Shown one piece after another: positions 35,341 to 49,099 of a DNA stretch of 64,000 nt (positions within the stretch are counted from its first letter, which is position 1; every line of letters begins with the position of its first letter). The notes beneath the pieces were generated by a model that was not told where the DNA came from, did not search any database, and worked only from the letters and a program-made list of their open reading frames with translations. Position numbers and translations under genes: made by a program. The DNA lies in NCBI GenBank assembly GCA_016785225.1, contig JAFBJZ010000951.1, forward strand, positions 1,816,501 to 1,880,500. Reading direction: 5' to 3'. The stretch comes from Psettodes erumei (Eukaryota > Chordata > Actinopteri > Pleuronectiformes > Psettodidae).

Positions 35341-37356
35341 CTTTAAGAGTTTACAGATAACTGTTCACACTTCATTTTCAGTGTGAATTCTGTGACCAAG
35401 GTGAAAGTGGAATAAATTGTTGATCAAACTATGTGGAGTTTTTGTTTAGTGGTGCAATAAATGATAACACTAATTGTGGGGGTCATGAGTCATGTATGAA
35501 CAGACAAACTGTGGATATCTGACCAGCATTTGTTCAGCAAATTTATGAGACAATTTAACAGCCAACAGTGTGAACCCTGGATAAAACGACTGTGTGCATG
35601 CCCTCACCAGCAGCCCAAAGTGCCAAAGTTATTAAAAGCAAGGACCTACTTCAAGTGTGCTAGAACAGAGTGGATTTCAATTGTTTGTTCTGACACATAA
35701 GAAAGTTAAATGAAGTGTACTTAACATGTTCTTATGGCTAAGGATTTAAGCCCAGGGAAATGACCTTCAGTCTACAGTCTGAGAGAAGACCTGGAACAGG
35801 CCGAGGCAAAACAACATTTAAGTCAACCTGGGCCAAAGTTTGTCTGACAGATAACCTCCCAGTCTGCGCTAGAGTTACCAGTTAAATGCATTTCTTTTTC
35901 TTTATTATGCTCAACTATATCTTGTTCTGAGCTGTGAAAAAACGCTGTTTTTGAGCACTACACATACATTTTTAAAAATGAGAGAACTCAGTTCCAGAAA
36001 ACCTCTGAAAACCTACTCAAAACACCTCCTCACATAGTGGTGTGCTGTTAACAAATCAGGTAGCTGGCATACTCACTTAAAAAGAGCTGTTAGAGATTAC
36101 ATCACCCCAGTGTGGAGCTTTTATACTAATAAATAAATGGGTTGAGAAACTCTAATAGACCATTTCCTTTTCAGAGCTATCTTTTTGCCTGTAAGGCATT
36201 TACTGTAGACAAAAGTCTGTGTGTTTCTGTGTGTGCTGAGAACAGTATGCTTTTAGCAAATTTTAGACATTATAGACCTGAAGCAGCACAAATGGTGCAG
36301 TTATGTTTTTTTCCTGACATATTACGCTGATATTTGGAGTTTTGAGGTTAAACAGACAGGTCAATCTGTTTTTGTTTTCATGTTTATCTGCCTCGTTTGT
36401 AGCCGCCGCTGTTCTTTGCGCTTCTTCTCTTTCTCACACTCGTTCGTGTTGTTCATTAGTGACCAACAATAGGCGCCCTGGCTCCCTCGCTCCTTGATGA
36501 GAGGAAAAATCACTTCATAAATAAACAGTCCTGCCCTGGTCCTGCCCTATTCTTCTTCTGTCTCCCCTCATCCCCTCTGCTCTGAAACCCGTTTCCCACA
36601 TGAACCCAAAAATTCCAAAATCAAACCAATGTTCCTGGGAGGGGAAATAAGATCTAATATATCAAGAATGTAAATATAAGTAAAGTATATTTAAGTATAA
36701 AGTATATAAAGTACAGTATTTTTTCTACCCACTAGGGTAACAATACTCCTAAACTATCTATCAAAAGTGCATCAAAATGAAAATCCATTAGTGAATAGCA
36801 ACAATTGTTCCTTTAGGGTATTTTGGTGATTATTGTCAAGTGAGTAGGTCAGCCAGAGAATAAACAGTTACTTAATTCAAACATTAGTTTTAAATTTTTT
36901 AAATGACACACGCTTTTGTAACCTCTTGATTCTGTTCTGTCTTTATTTGTTCAGCCACATGTGGTGAGAAGAAAAACACCTCATGTCGTCAAAAGTGTTG
37001 TGCATGCCAACAAACTCAACAGCTAATTTCTCTGCATAGGACACCTTTTACGTTGATGTAAACACAATAAAAACATGACAAACGTTTATACTGTTTTGTG
37101 TATTTCAAACTGTTCAAACTTTTTTCTCTGTTGTCAAACTCAGCACTCTCCGCTATCAGTCCTAATTTCACTCTTAAAAACTGTCTAATTTAACCGCCCT
37201 CCCCCTCCACCCCTGTCTTTCTCTCCTCCACTCCTTTTCCCACTCCCCTCCTCCAGTGAACCAGAATGTCATTTCAAGCATGTCTAACCACGGGAAGCCT
37301 TTTAAAAACTGTGACAGCATTTGCCCCCAATCCCCACTTGCTGTGAAGCTGTATGT

Positions 37357-37358
<2 letters not shown>

Positions 37359-37395
<37 letters not shown>
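37359..37395. repeat. (GT)18 microsatellite
   Basis: A 37-base uninterrupted GT run upstream of bmpr1b. Confidence 0.97.
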
Positions 37396-37396
<1 letters not shown>

Positions 37397-37510
37397 ACGA
37401 GTCATGAATGTCAATAGTGATTTGCTGGAAGACAGGATATCATATGCAGATTGAGGAATGACCCCTTTAAAAACTGTTACTTTAATACCTTAAAGTTTAA
37501 GGTATCCCCC

Positions 37511-37545
37511 CCACCCACCACCACCACCACCACCACCACACACAC
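37511..37545. repeat. (CCA)n / CA compound microsatellite
   Basis: A CCACCC lead-in followed by about eight ACC units and a short CA run. Confidence 0.9.
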
Positions 37546-40117
37546 GATTGTCTTTCATAGTGTCACCCTCATGCTGGGCCTATGATGAATGGCTGAGAAT
37601 GTCACAAGCGAAGGACGAGCAGTAAAATTGCACAAAAAACTGCTGAAAAGACGAAGAACAGTACAGAAAAGAAGAAGCTGCTGCCAAGACAAACAAAAGA
37701 AGAGATCAAAGAATGATGATTTAGGTAGTTTGAAGGAAAAAAATCGGAGAAAATGTATTGAAGATGTGACCTTTCAGGGAGAAGGAAAGAAGCTGAGACA
37801 GAAGAGGGAATCGGTGGACAAGAAGAGGAGGGCAGAGTGATGGACAGTGGGGATTAGAGCAAGATAAAGCGATGCCAAAGACAGTAATTCAACACATTTC
37901 GAGTTTAAATTAGTTGACATTAGTTGACCCAGACATCTGATTCTGAATCAGATGACACTACTTTTTCAGAATGTATCTGTTTTTTTCATATGCTAATTTT
38001 ATTCAAGCTCCCATTGCACTTTCCGATGACTCTGCCAGTGCAAGGGATCAATATGCCCTATTCAGCATTCACACACTCATTGTTTTTGACACACTATCAG
38101 AATTTTGCATCAGCAGCAAAACAATCAATCAATGATGATGCCCTGTGAAAAACACGCATGAGCAAATGTGGAGATTTTTACGTTTTCAGGCAAAGTGAAG
38201 AACTGAGTGTCCCTTTTTGGTTTAGAAAATGTCCGTACATCTAAGCAAAAAACAACCTTTAAAAAACAATAAAATTGTCTGAAAATCAAGCTATAATAGG
38301 GTAGTTTTCTTGGTTAAAAGTTAACCCTAACCCCAAGATGCAACAGGATGGCAACACTTCACTCTTATATGAGATGCTGTTTTTTTCTACTGTCAAGTGA
38401 AACTGCTGTCACTCCAAAAGTCAGTTCTTTGATATGTAACAAATAACTAGCACATCACTTTTGTAGGAAAACCACACAGCATCTCCCAAAGCCTATAAAT
38501 ATACTTGGCATACAGACACATTTGTTATTCAAATGCATCGCCTCCACTTTGGGATTTCCATCTGTGCCAGGGGATAAAGACCACCTTACCTTTTCCTGTT
38601 TCACTTTTGAAGCATTTATCCCTTTATTTGATGTGTGAACTGCCTAACAGACAGGGGATTAAGTCCATTTCAGTGAAACACCTCTGTGGCACAGCAGCAC
38701 ATTTGATAATCCCCATCCATTCACTTCATCACGTCTTTAAACTAACAAGCAGTTTAACATAATCTGCTTTAAATCTGTCCATTCACTTGTATTCACTGGG
38801 GCATTTACATAGAAATCCTTTCTGCCTGAATGGTCTATGGAGAGAGAGAGACACAGACAAAGAATGAGAGAACATGTGAGTGTATGGGAATGGGGCTGGA
38901 AGTGTGGATGAGTTGTGTGAAAGTTACAGGAGGAGTTCCTCTTCATATTACAGTCCATTTGGACTCTCAACTTTTCTGCCTTGTGGAGAAGTAAGGAAAT
39001 ATGGGAAAGCCACAGATGAAAATTGTTTGGAAGGATCTTGAAGCAAGTGGGTGCACAAAAAAATGGTCCACAAGGAATGTGTAAGGGGTGGAGTGTAGGA
39101 AAAAAAAAGACTGAGAAGGCGAAGAATGTAAAAGGGCTTCATATGCACAATGTTAAACCTTTTCACCCTGAGTCGCAGACGACCTCTGCATTGAGTTCTG
39201 TGACTGAAGCCCACCGAAGCTTTCAGCTGCTCCTATAACAAACACACCACTCACCCAGCAAGCCCAAGGAACTGAGGAGAGAAATTAGGAAAACAGGACA
39301 ACACACAAAGTGAGGATGAGTCGGTAATAGAGAAGTCTGTCAGGTCCACCTCTGACCTCAACACTGATTTGTTCTTCATTGACCTTTCACCTTTGGAGAA
39401 ATTCCCTCTGCACTGCTATAAGCAAATGCTTTATTCACAGACACAGTTAGGAATGATGAGTCAAAAGATGAATCATAAAACACACACATGAAGGAAAAAG
39501 TACACAGAGGTAGAAAACAGGAAATGTTCAGTTCTTTCTCTCTTTCCTGAGTCTTTAACCAGCCTTACTTTTCGTAGCTTTTTAGGTTTGGTGGTCATGC
39601 AAGTAAGTATTATGTTGTGTATGTTTACATTCCTTGCATTATAGAACAGCCACAAAAATAGTTTAATACCTGTGATATGACGCAGAAGAGGCTCAGACAA
39701 TACAATCTGAGGCTGACATTTTGTGTTTGCTACATGCAACAAAGTGTATTCAGCACAAAGAAATAAATCTGTTCAACTAATTAATTCTCTCACGTGCATG
39801 ACAGGCCTCAGCCAATATAATAACACGAACACAATGGCTGAAGACAAAAAATACAGATCTGATTTTCTTTCTAACAATTACTTTCTAGGCTGTGCACACA
39901 TACACACTTGCACAGAAATAACAGCTTATTGAAATCAAAACTAAGCCAAAGGAAACACCAGACACCACATCTTTTGTCTTCTCCTTTTTTGTCTTGTTCT
40001 TTAAACACACAGCCTCTATAAATAGGGATTATTATTAACATCATCTTTAAGTTACAGACAAAAACTTTAATCTGCCAATGAAATGTGAGCTGTTGTTTGA
40101 AATTACTGCAACTAGTA

Positions 40118-40118
<1 letters not shown>

Positions 40119-40154
<36 letters not shown>
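40119..40154. repeat. (CA)18 microsatellite
   Basis: A 36-base uninterrupted CA run in the bmpr1b upstream region. Confidence 0.97.
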
Positions 40155-40157
<3 letters not shown>

Positions 40158-41167
40158 AAGTGTCAAGCCATTTAAACATAATGAAAGCCTAATGATAGAC
40201 TGGAATGACTTTTACAGCTTGTTATTGTCATTGTGAAACCACTCACTGTATCACTTTACAACCACCATAAAAGCATTGATGGGGATAGGTGTGGTTAGTG
40301 CAAGGTTCAACAGAGCTGGGAATAATCTGAAATCCCCCTCTGTAATCATGATATCATAAACATTTCAATTACTGTTAATTGCTTTACTGTATATCCGACG
40401 ACTGGGTTCCCCTGAAGCCATCTAGCCAATAGAAATGTTTTCTATAGAATCTTTATGGGTCTGATATCCTGTTACTTTGCTCTAAGGCACATGCAGCGTA
40501 AAATAAAACCACAAGGTGAAGGCTAAAATTTACTTTGAGTATTTGTAGTGTCATAAATAAATCATAAGGAGCCATATATCAAATCAAATAGAGTCAGTGG
40601 AAGGGATTTGTTGCTGAATGATGGGAAGTACTTGACGAACTGTATTTCAAAAGAGATACTACACACACGCACAGTCTTTTTTAGTCAAGCACAAGCCAAA
40701 TCAATTTGCCCCCCTGTGAAGAACAGGGGTTAGGGTTGTTAAAGAAAGTAATGTGTTGCCAAAAGGGGAGAATGTTAAAAATGTCCTGTTAAGGAAACAG
40801 AACAGTGCACGAGAGTTGTGTGGCTGCTACTGCCTGCGTGGGAGCTGAAAAAGCGACACATCCTACCTGCTCTGCTATATCTTTGCCTGCCTACTTTTCT
40901 GATTCATAAATCTGTGTTCAGCTTACCAAATAACTGAGGATCACGATTTGCAGCCACCCACCAACATTTGTTTTGTCCCACACAACTGGCCCACGCCTGT
41001 CTGCCCATCTGTCACACAAAATATCTGACTGACTGGAGTCTGTTGTAATTTTGGGGAATGGTGTTTATCTGATTTTGTCTCATGCTCATTTACTGAGACT
41101 AAATGTTTAAATAAAACATTTACAGACAACTGTGGTCTATCTGTTTAATGCCACAATATCCAGTCTC

Positions 41168-41189
41168 ATATATATATATATATATATGG
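41168..41189. repeat. (AT)11 microsatellite
   Basis: A 22-base alternating AT run; it is self-complementary and may extrude a cruciform. Confidence 0.95.
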
Positions 41190-43770
41190 TTGTGTTTAGG
41201 CACTAAGCAATTTCTAAAGAAAAAAATATAGTCTGGTTTAATGGAGAAAATTTTAACAACAAAAACTTATCAACACAACAGCCCAGGAAATAAACACTGA
41301 TGTTACATGTCATTAACAAGGAACATTTGGAAATGAGAGAGAAATAATACTGGAAGAGCAACGTTATTTAGCAGGAGTTTTTTTTGTCTGTACAAATGAT
41401 AGGCCCAAGTATAGATGAGGTGGTCAGAAAAAAATATTGATGGAGAAAATGCTGGGTTACTAATATTTGCATCTAATATCTACATCATTGAAAGTCTAAT
41501 AGAATTCAGGTAGCATGTTACCCCATTTTCTGCTGTCAATTTAAAATCAATACTGAAAACTCAGGGTGTTGAATGTGGATCAAAACCTATATGGATCATT
41601 ATCAAACAGTCAGAAGCAGTGAGCGAGGAAGCTTAGGATTTCTGCACTGAATGGCATCAAGTTCAGCAGGAGTTCAATCAGCTGCAGAGGAGGCACATGC
41701 CTGTCATGAGGCAAAATAATTGCAAGACTCCAGCGTTGTTTTTGTTGATCTGTCACAGCAGCAGTTTGGTACAACAGCCTTTCAGAGATGGTCAGATAGC
41801 AGCTACACATTAGAAAGATTAATTTTAAACCACTTGAGCTGTCAGGGTTTATTTTACTCATGCCATATCTTTTGTAACACTTTCCGTGATGCCACTGGGT
41901 GCTGACTTACGAGCACGGGGCTCTGGTAGTACCATTTACAGCTACCGCAGTTTCTCTCTAACTGCATTGGGAGGACCACCTAAAGTGAGAGCTTACACTA
42001 ATAAAAGAGCTACACGCGTTTCCATGGCCAATGACAACTGTTCCTTCAGCCAAGAATAGCGTTGCCCAATAAAACCTTTCTGTTTCTATTGCTGGTTCTA
42101 TTCTTTATCCTGCTCTCCCTCTCTTTCTCTGTCTCACACACACTCACACACCTGCCAAACACAATGCCTCTTTCAATTCCTACACAGGCTCACTGAGCCT
42201 GTTTTGGAGATTAGTAATATCATCACATAAATTTTTTTTTAATTTTTATGCTTTTGAAAAAATAACACTCCATTCTGAATGAAAAAGGGTTTTGTAAATA
42301 GTTAACTGGCAGAGTTGTACAGACATGAAGAATCAGAAAATAATCTGAAGATACTGGAAAGGTAATTAAATTGAATGTAAGCAAAGAAAGGAGAAGAGAA
42401 GAGGCCCTGTTAAGGTGGCTGTTTAGGGACAAACAGAGCAAGGTGACACCAGGGCCACGGAGCTGACCTACAAACCGCCTGTAACCCCCCACACCTGCAT
42501 GAGCACATGGACACACACTGATACAAAGACATGTACACCAACCCAGACATACAAACATGAACTTGCACACCAACTTATTCACACACCATTGCCCACGACA
42601 CCGGCTCCTTTCGACCAGCCAAGAGGACACATTTCACTGACCGATAATACCATCTGTTCGGCCAAACACTGGTGCTTTGTAATTGTTCTGTTTCATAGAC
42701 TTTACCAAACAATCAGACACATACTGCCAGTGCCTAAAAAGAGTGTTTTACTGAAGACTTCAAAGGAGGGCTATGTGAGAGAGGGTAGAGGTGAGGGCCA
42801 GTGTGAAGGGAGAGAAGAAGTATGTGATTTGATTAAAACAGGCACTCTGTGGCAAAGAACAGAAGAGAAAAGAATAATAGACCTGAGAGAGAGAGAGAGA
42901 GATTGTAATAGTGCAAAACATATAACGTTAGTTACTTATGTTAGAATAATAAAAATGAAATATTTGCTAAAACCAAAATTAAGTTACAGTATAACCCTTT
43001 TACAGTTTTTCTTGATGAAGTTTGACTCTTTTCTGGATCCTTTATTGAAGTTAGTGGTCTAAAATGAGCTTGACCAATTCAAATACACTGAATCTCAATA
43101 CAACTTCAGCTGGCACTGTTCTCTTAGCATGAAGCAGACCTTTGAGAGAATGATTGCATATGGGTAACTTGTGTACAGTAATGCTTTACTTGGTAATGTG
43201 ATTACTGCTTTCAGTAATTTGAAAATTAGTAATTGACGTTACAGTCAGCAGTCCCAATAATTACACGACATCTGGGGGTCACCTTGTTCACTGCATTATC
43301 GGGCAATGGATGGAAAGTTGATCAGTTCGGTCTCTCTGCATTCATGTTAGAAACTGCTGGCTTGTTACAGGGGCTTGAGAAGTGGAATCTTCATTGTTTA
43401 AAAGCATCCATGATGGATCTAGGTTGAATAATGAAAGCAAAGCATTGCTTTCCCTGCCAAGTAATAAGTAAGTAAGTTTTTTTATGAGTAACTTATAACA
43501 GATTTCAATTAACTTACCAAATAATATTCAGGTAACACCATTGGCAACACAGGAACATGGTGTCCTACAGAGTAGTTTGGTGCATCTTTGCTGACCTCTT
43601 GCAGAATGTGCAGCTTAAGCTTCTGATGTTAACACATTTGGACAGCAAGGAGGGACAACGGGACACACAGAGGGAGGACAGAGTTGGGTAGGAGTTGAGT
43701 TGGATGGGGGAGGTGATAGGAGCAAAGCAGGGTGTCGGAAGGGTGCAGAGGGGGGCATGAGGGTCTACTA

Positions 43771-43818
43771 GGGGTGAGTGGCGCAGTGGGATAAGAGCGT
43801 GGGGAGTTCATGCCCCCG
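43771..43818 (+). repeat. tRNA-like fragment, probable decayed tRNA-derived SINE head
   Basis: TGGCGCAGTGG at 43779-43789 fits the internal A-box of RNA polymerase III promoters (TRGYNNANNNG) and is followed by GATAAGAGCGT, as in many tRNAs. A weak B-box-like GGAGTTCATGCCCC follows at 43803-43816. The A-to-B spacing is about 24 bases rather than the roughly 44 of an intact tRNA, so the middle is missing. This is a truncated SINE or tRNA pseudogene, not a working tRNA. Confidence 0.35.
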
Positions 43819-44189
43819 CCAGGCCCTTTTCGCACTGCATAAACAAAGAGATTACAGTGAGAAGGGGCTCAGTGCCGCTAACAAGCAGGGGCACCGCACA
43901 CACTCATTTAAGCAGTGACACACACCCACACACAGTCAAATGCATACAGGATTCACACACACGCAAGCATGGGTGCACACACACACACATACAGAAGCGT
44001 AAAAAGATATAAATGTACACACAAATGAAAAAAAAACTCATGAAAACAAACATTCATTCACATTCACAATAAACTGACACACAAACTAACAAGAAGCATC
44101 ACAACATAGTGGCGCCACCTGTCTCCTCTTCACCAATTAATGAGCTCCCGGCTCCCGGGATGCTACAACGAGGTGGCAATTAGCAGGGA

Positions 44190-44325
44190 AAAGAAAGGGG
44201 GAGTCTGAAATGAGGGAGAAAAACAGATGACAGAAGGGGGATAAAGGGGCTAAGAGATAGGAAAAGGGGAAAGAGGAAGAAGGCGGAGGAAAGAGAAGGG
44301 ACAGAGAGAGAGAGAGAAGTACAGA
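44190..44325. repeat. purine-rich (GA-type) low-complexity tract
   Basis: Almost pure A/G sequence on the + strand, including a GAGAGAGAGAGA run near 44308-44319. The opposite strand gives chance serine/leucine/phenylalanine-rich open frames that are not genes. Confidence 0.85.
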
Positions 44326-46780
44326 AAAAAGACTCACAGCACAAATCTGTGATCAAAAACAGAGGGGCCAAAAATTGAACTGTGTGGGCCAGAGAGAAAT
44401 GGCCAGAAAGAGTGAAAGATCTCACGTTCCATCAAACCAGGTGGGTAGAGACAGTAATAAAGGGCTGATGTGCATTATCACTTCCTTTGTTTGATTAACA
44501 TATATTTATCTTACACAAATTATCATGATTATAATGTTCTGGACTGAGGTAGTATTGGGCTTTATTTCATCAAAGATTTGGAGAGGTTTTAGTAATATTT
44601 ACATCACTGCACTTTTTCCACTTTTTTATTGACATCAAAATGTCATTTCATATTTTTTTGCTCAAATTTTGAAAGGATGAACCAATCCCTTGAAAAAAGC
44701 AAATTGAAAAATGAAAATAAGTTGATTTTTTTAAGCCTTTATTTATTTAGCCTGTATTTCTCTCCCTTTAAATTAAAATTTCCATCAATCATGATTCCTC
44801 CCTACACTGTTTCTTTCCTTCTGTCATTCAGTCCATCTTTGTTTCCGGTTTCTCACTCGTAAAAACATGTGCACACATACACTCTTTTGTTTGCCACCTG
44901 ATAACAGACAGTCATTCATACTGCCTCTCGACCCCTATGACCCCTGAACCCTGAGACCTAAATACGGAAGAAGAACTGAGAGACAGGTCATGCATTTGCT
45001 GACAGTGATTGCTCACGGATCCTCACAGAAAGGCTACAAAAGTTTGACCTTTGCTAACGTTAAAAGGACAACTATACTACGCTTGTGCAAAGGTACCACA
45101 GAAAATAATAAGCCCTATTGCTGACCCTTCAAGAATAGAAGCAACTTCAATAAGTACATAAACAAATTAATGTGTTAATTGGTAAAGTCAAATCATATGA
45201 ATTTGCAAATGTTTAGCGCTTTACTATGTGTTGTGTTAAAATGAAGTGTTACTTGCAATGACAGTAAGGGATACACAGCACATACTAACACACACAGACA
45301 GTTCAAGACAGCAGACATGAAAGAAAAGCTGGTGAAGAAGCTCTGCTCTGTCCCCACTTTGTGCAACCCCTTCCATGTTCATACATACACACACATACAC
45401 ACACGGCAGGTGTGGGGTCAGTGTTAGGGTCGGAAGCCTCGGTCCAGCTCCCAAATATAGAGCATCCACTATCTGGGGATCCTTAAATTCACCGCAGGTT
45501 CTCATATGACCACCATGGACCCTTTATGTCCTGAGAGAAACAGACATACCCAACAAACAGAACATGCATTCACTTATGTATACACTCATATGCACGCTGC
45601 TCTAACACAAGTATTCACACTCACGCACTGTATACATATGTGTGGCAAACGTGCATACGTGTGGCAAAATACTAGAACTGTTTCACACCTACAAGGCACA
45701 TACACACACAAACGCACCACTACACACTCTGTTACCCTTACACATCATTAAGATCTCTATCATCCTTCTATCTGAAAACATGACCGCTCATTTCCTCTCT
45801 CACACACCCCTCTAAAAATTCACCCACACCAACTTGTGTGTGCGTGTGTTCCTATTCTTCTTTCTCCTTCTTTCCTGACTCTCACCATCTCTCGCTCTAT
45901 CTCATGGAAGGCACTATTCACAGTGTCCATTCAGTACGTAACAGAAGACCTCTTCTATAGCTGAAACATAAGACCAACACCCTGACCCCTGAGCATGACC
46001 TTTGCACTCCAAGCTAACGGCTCTGACACGCAGAAACATGCCTATATGCGAGTGTGTGTGTGCATTTGTTCCGTGTGGAAACCGCAAACTGATCGTCTTT
46101 ACTTCTGCTGGCTGTGTGGTCAATGTGAGTACTGCTTGTGCAAGTGTCTGTGTGTGTGTGTGTGTGCGTTTGTGTGTATTCAACAAAGAGAGATATTTTG
46201 ATACTTCACCACAATGAAAAGGGAGAAACTTTTGCCTAAGGTATCCTTTGCATCCTTGTGTGTGCATTTTTCAGACTTCGCAGCTTTACAGTCAAGTAAT
46301 AATAAATAATTAGCTGACAGTTTTAAATAAAATATAGCAGTAACAATACAAATTTTAGAGTATAAGAATTGGTTTGCTTTGCTGCAAGGGTGAAAGATAA
46401 TATCAAATGGGTGCAAGGAATTCTGCTGAGCGACTGAATGACTGTAGTAAAGCATCTGATCCGAACATCAATCGCACATCTGTTTAACAAATGGTAGAGA
46501 GATTGCTTTTTAAGTCATGTGCTTATGAGTAACACTGTCTGAGCTTTGCAGCTGTGGATTAGCACAGCATGTGATAAAAACAGGCTATTGTTAAACTGGA
46601 AATTACTTGTGAACTTGCATTTCAGTCTGACTGAAGTATATCAAAAACTATGACACCACACATACATAATAAGCACTGAGGTTCATGCTGATGTGCCATT
46701 GGTGATGATATTGTAGGTGGTTAATGATCATGACACTATCATGTGTACACTGAAAACGTGCACATAAGCAGGTAAAGTAA

Positions 46781-46803
46781 CACACACATGCACACAAACA
46801 CAC

Positions 46804-46862
<59 letters not shown>
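46781..46862. repeat. CA microsatellite (about 80 bp, slightly interrupted)
   Basis: A CA-rich run with a few substitutions at its left end and a long pure section to 46862. It faces a TG run at 46963-46990. Confidence 0.95.
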
Positions 46863-46864
<2 letters not shown>

Positions 46865-46957
46865 ACCAGCTGTGTTACAAAAACCCAAATTTGATTTCCC
46901 TCTGACTGGAAGCGCATGCCTTTGCAAAAATATTGCAACTCGTCATCTAATGTGATT

Positions 46958-46962
<5 letters not shown>

Positions 46963-46990
<28 letters not shown>
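46963..46990. repeat. (TG)14 microsatellite
   Basis: A 28-base TG run, complementary to the CA run 100 bases to its left. Confidence 0.97.
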
Positions 46991-48318
46991 GGGCTGGGTA
47001 TATAAATTTAGGCTATGCATGCATTAGCCCAAGTGTCAGACAGCACTGTTCCTCTCAGGATTTGAGGACATTCTTCGACATTCCTCTCTTAAATGAAATC
47101 CTCTTATTGATTCCACATGATGTTAATTCATATGGAGCACACAGTGCTACATAAACAGATATGCTCCCATTGTGCACATCCCACCTCTCTCTTTGCATCA
47201 CTGTGGCACAACAATGTTTTGTTGGACTTTTGTTGGACTGCATCATATTACTCCTACGAAGTGTTAATGGTTCTGTGTGCACACGTGTCATCATCACATT
47301 TTATACTCTGGGTGGTCTTTATGCATCCCTGCAGCTAAAACCTCACTACAGGGCTGTTAAAGAACCTCTCGTCAGCAACTAATGTTACAAAATCATGTAG
47401 GTGGTGTGAGTGAAAGCAAAAATCGCTGAGCTGATGCTACAATGTTACACAACTGTAAGTCTGTGTGCTAGCTTAATTAAAAACAGCGTTTAGGTTTATT
47501 CTTTATATCATGTTCAGCTTATTTGTCAAATTCTAAAGCTGTCTTCCAAAGTCATATTTAACACACTTTGGAAAGACAAGTTTGAATAACTTTGAATGAA
47601 CAAACCATCTGGTTGGACAGCTGTTTGGTCTGCTATTAATAAAACCTCCCTTTAAATATAGCTTTAGGTAATCAAGGTCAAAGGGTAGGCCAGGGGAACA
47701 TTCAGATAAATTTGTTAAGGTATCCACAACAGCACAAGTCATTCACTGTAACTCAATCTAGTGATCACTGACGAGCACAAAAGAACCCTTGACATGTGTA
47801 CCGAGGATAAATTAATGTATCTGCGCTCATTTGCACTAATGAACCATGTCCTTCAGGTACGGCTGCAAGAATGTTGCTAGTGCACCACTAAATAGCAGCA
47901 TTTTAAGGCTAACCACAGCATTACCTGCTGTACCCGAAGATGCCCGTTTTTTGATGTCTTAACAAACACTTCTGCTACCCTAAATGACTACGACTGCATT
48001 TCCAATAACCGCTACATAAAAGTGGTATTCCAGTGGTTTACCAAAGTGTGTTCAAAGATCGTGTAAAGTTCCCTTATCTTTGATGGGGAATGGCATGTCA
48101 ATGGCGTGGAAATATCGGGCCCTCTGACAATAAAGACATCCCTGGACATTCAGTTTGGTACCTTGCCCCCTGTCCACAAACTTAGTTGTCATGATGCCTT
48201 TACTGATTAAATTCAAAAACTTTTTCACAATCCTGTTATATTTGCATCCACTTTCAATAGAAGAATAAAGATTATAAAGTTGCTGTGAATTTCAGAAAAG
48301 CCTTGTCAGTTTCATTTC

Positions 48319-48319
<1 letters not shown>

Positions 48320-48368
<49 letters not shown>

Positions 48369-48395
48369 CATGTGTGTGTGTGTGTGTGTGTGTGT
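48320..48395. repeat. TG microsatellite (76 bp) with a short central interruption
   Basis: Two pure TG blocks separated by GCGTGCATG. The alternating purine-pyrimidine pattern is unbroken, so the whole 76 bp is a candidate Z-DNA former. Confidence 0.95.
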
Positions 48396-49075
48396 AAGAG
48401 GCAAAGGTAGTTGCTAAGACATTATTGGATATTCTAGAAGATCGGCCTGTGACATTTAATAACAAGCTCCCGTGTTCTCATCCAAAATACCTGGAGCGAC
48501 CTGGTCCAGCTTGGTATCAGGTGGAGAGAACAGATGAAGGCTCTGAACTGGTAAAGCATAGCTTCAAGTACACAAACACACACGCATGTATGCACACATT
48601 CAGCTCTTATCTCATCCTTTAACAATACCACACTTGTCTAACAGCTGACCTCCATATGATAACAGATAAAAGTGTATTAGGCAGGACACCCACACACAAT
48701 CCAGTCCTAAGATGGTTATTGTATTTACATAATCATTAGCTGTGGGTGAGACTCTGTCACGATCTGCGTGGCGTTCCCAGCGCTATTAGAAGCAATTACT
48801 GTCTCAGAGATAGGCCCACCTACACACACGCATATACACACCATATTTTAGTATACAGTAGTGCGCACATATAAACAGTATTTACAGGGTACGTGTGTAC
48901 TCATACACACTTATAAGGAGCAGCTATTTTTAGTTAATGCTAAGGAAACAAAAGCTAACATAAAACAGATACAAAACACAGTTACACAAGTGCAACATGT
49001 TTTTTAGATAGTGACACAGACAGAAGCACATTACTTGCACATACTCACAGCGCGCAAACACAAACAGCAACCCCC

Positions 49076-49099
49076 CACACACACACACACACACACACA
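49076..49099. repeat. (CA)12 microsatellite
   Basis: A 24-base CA run after a C6 tract. Confidence 0.95.

Noticed and set aside
37589..37840. 83-codon Lys/Arg-rich frame starting MAENVTSEG
   Set aside because: The basic composition is what purine-rich A/G DNA gives in any frame. No family similarity and no neighbouring exons were seen.
42499..43062. 187-codon open frame on the + strand, the longest in the window
   Set aside because: It begins in CA-rich DNA (Thr/His-rich translation), runs through a GA microsatellite and an AT-rich end, changes character along its length and shows no domain, family match or splice context. It looks like chance.
46648..46938. Val/Cys-rich open frames such as VCVCVCV
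   Set aside because: These are translations of CA/TG microsatellites here and at 21533-21881, 40119, 48930-49136 and similar places, not proteins.
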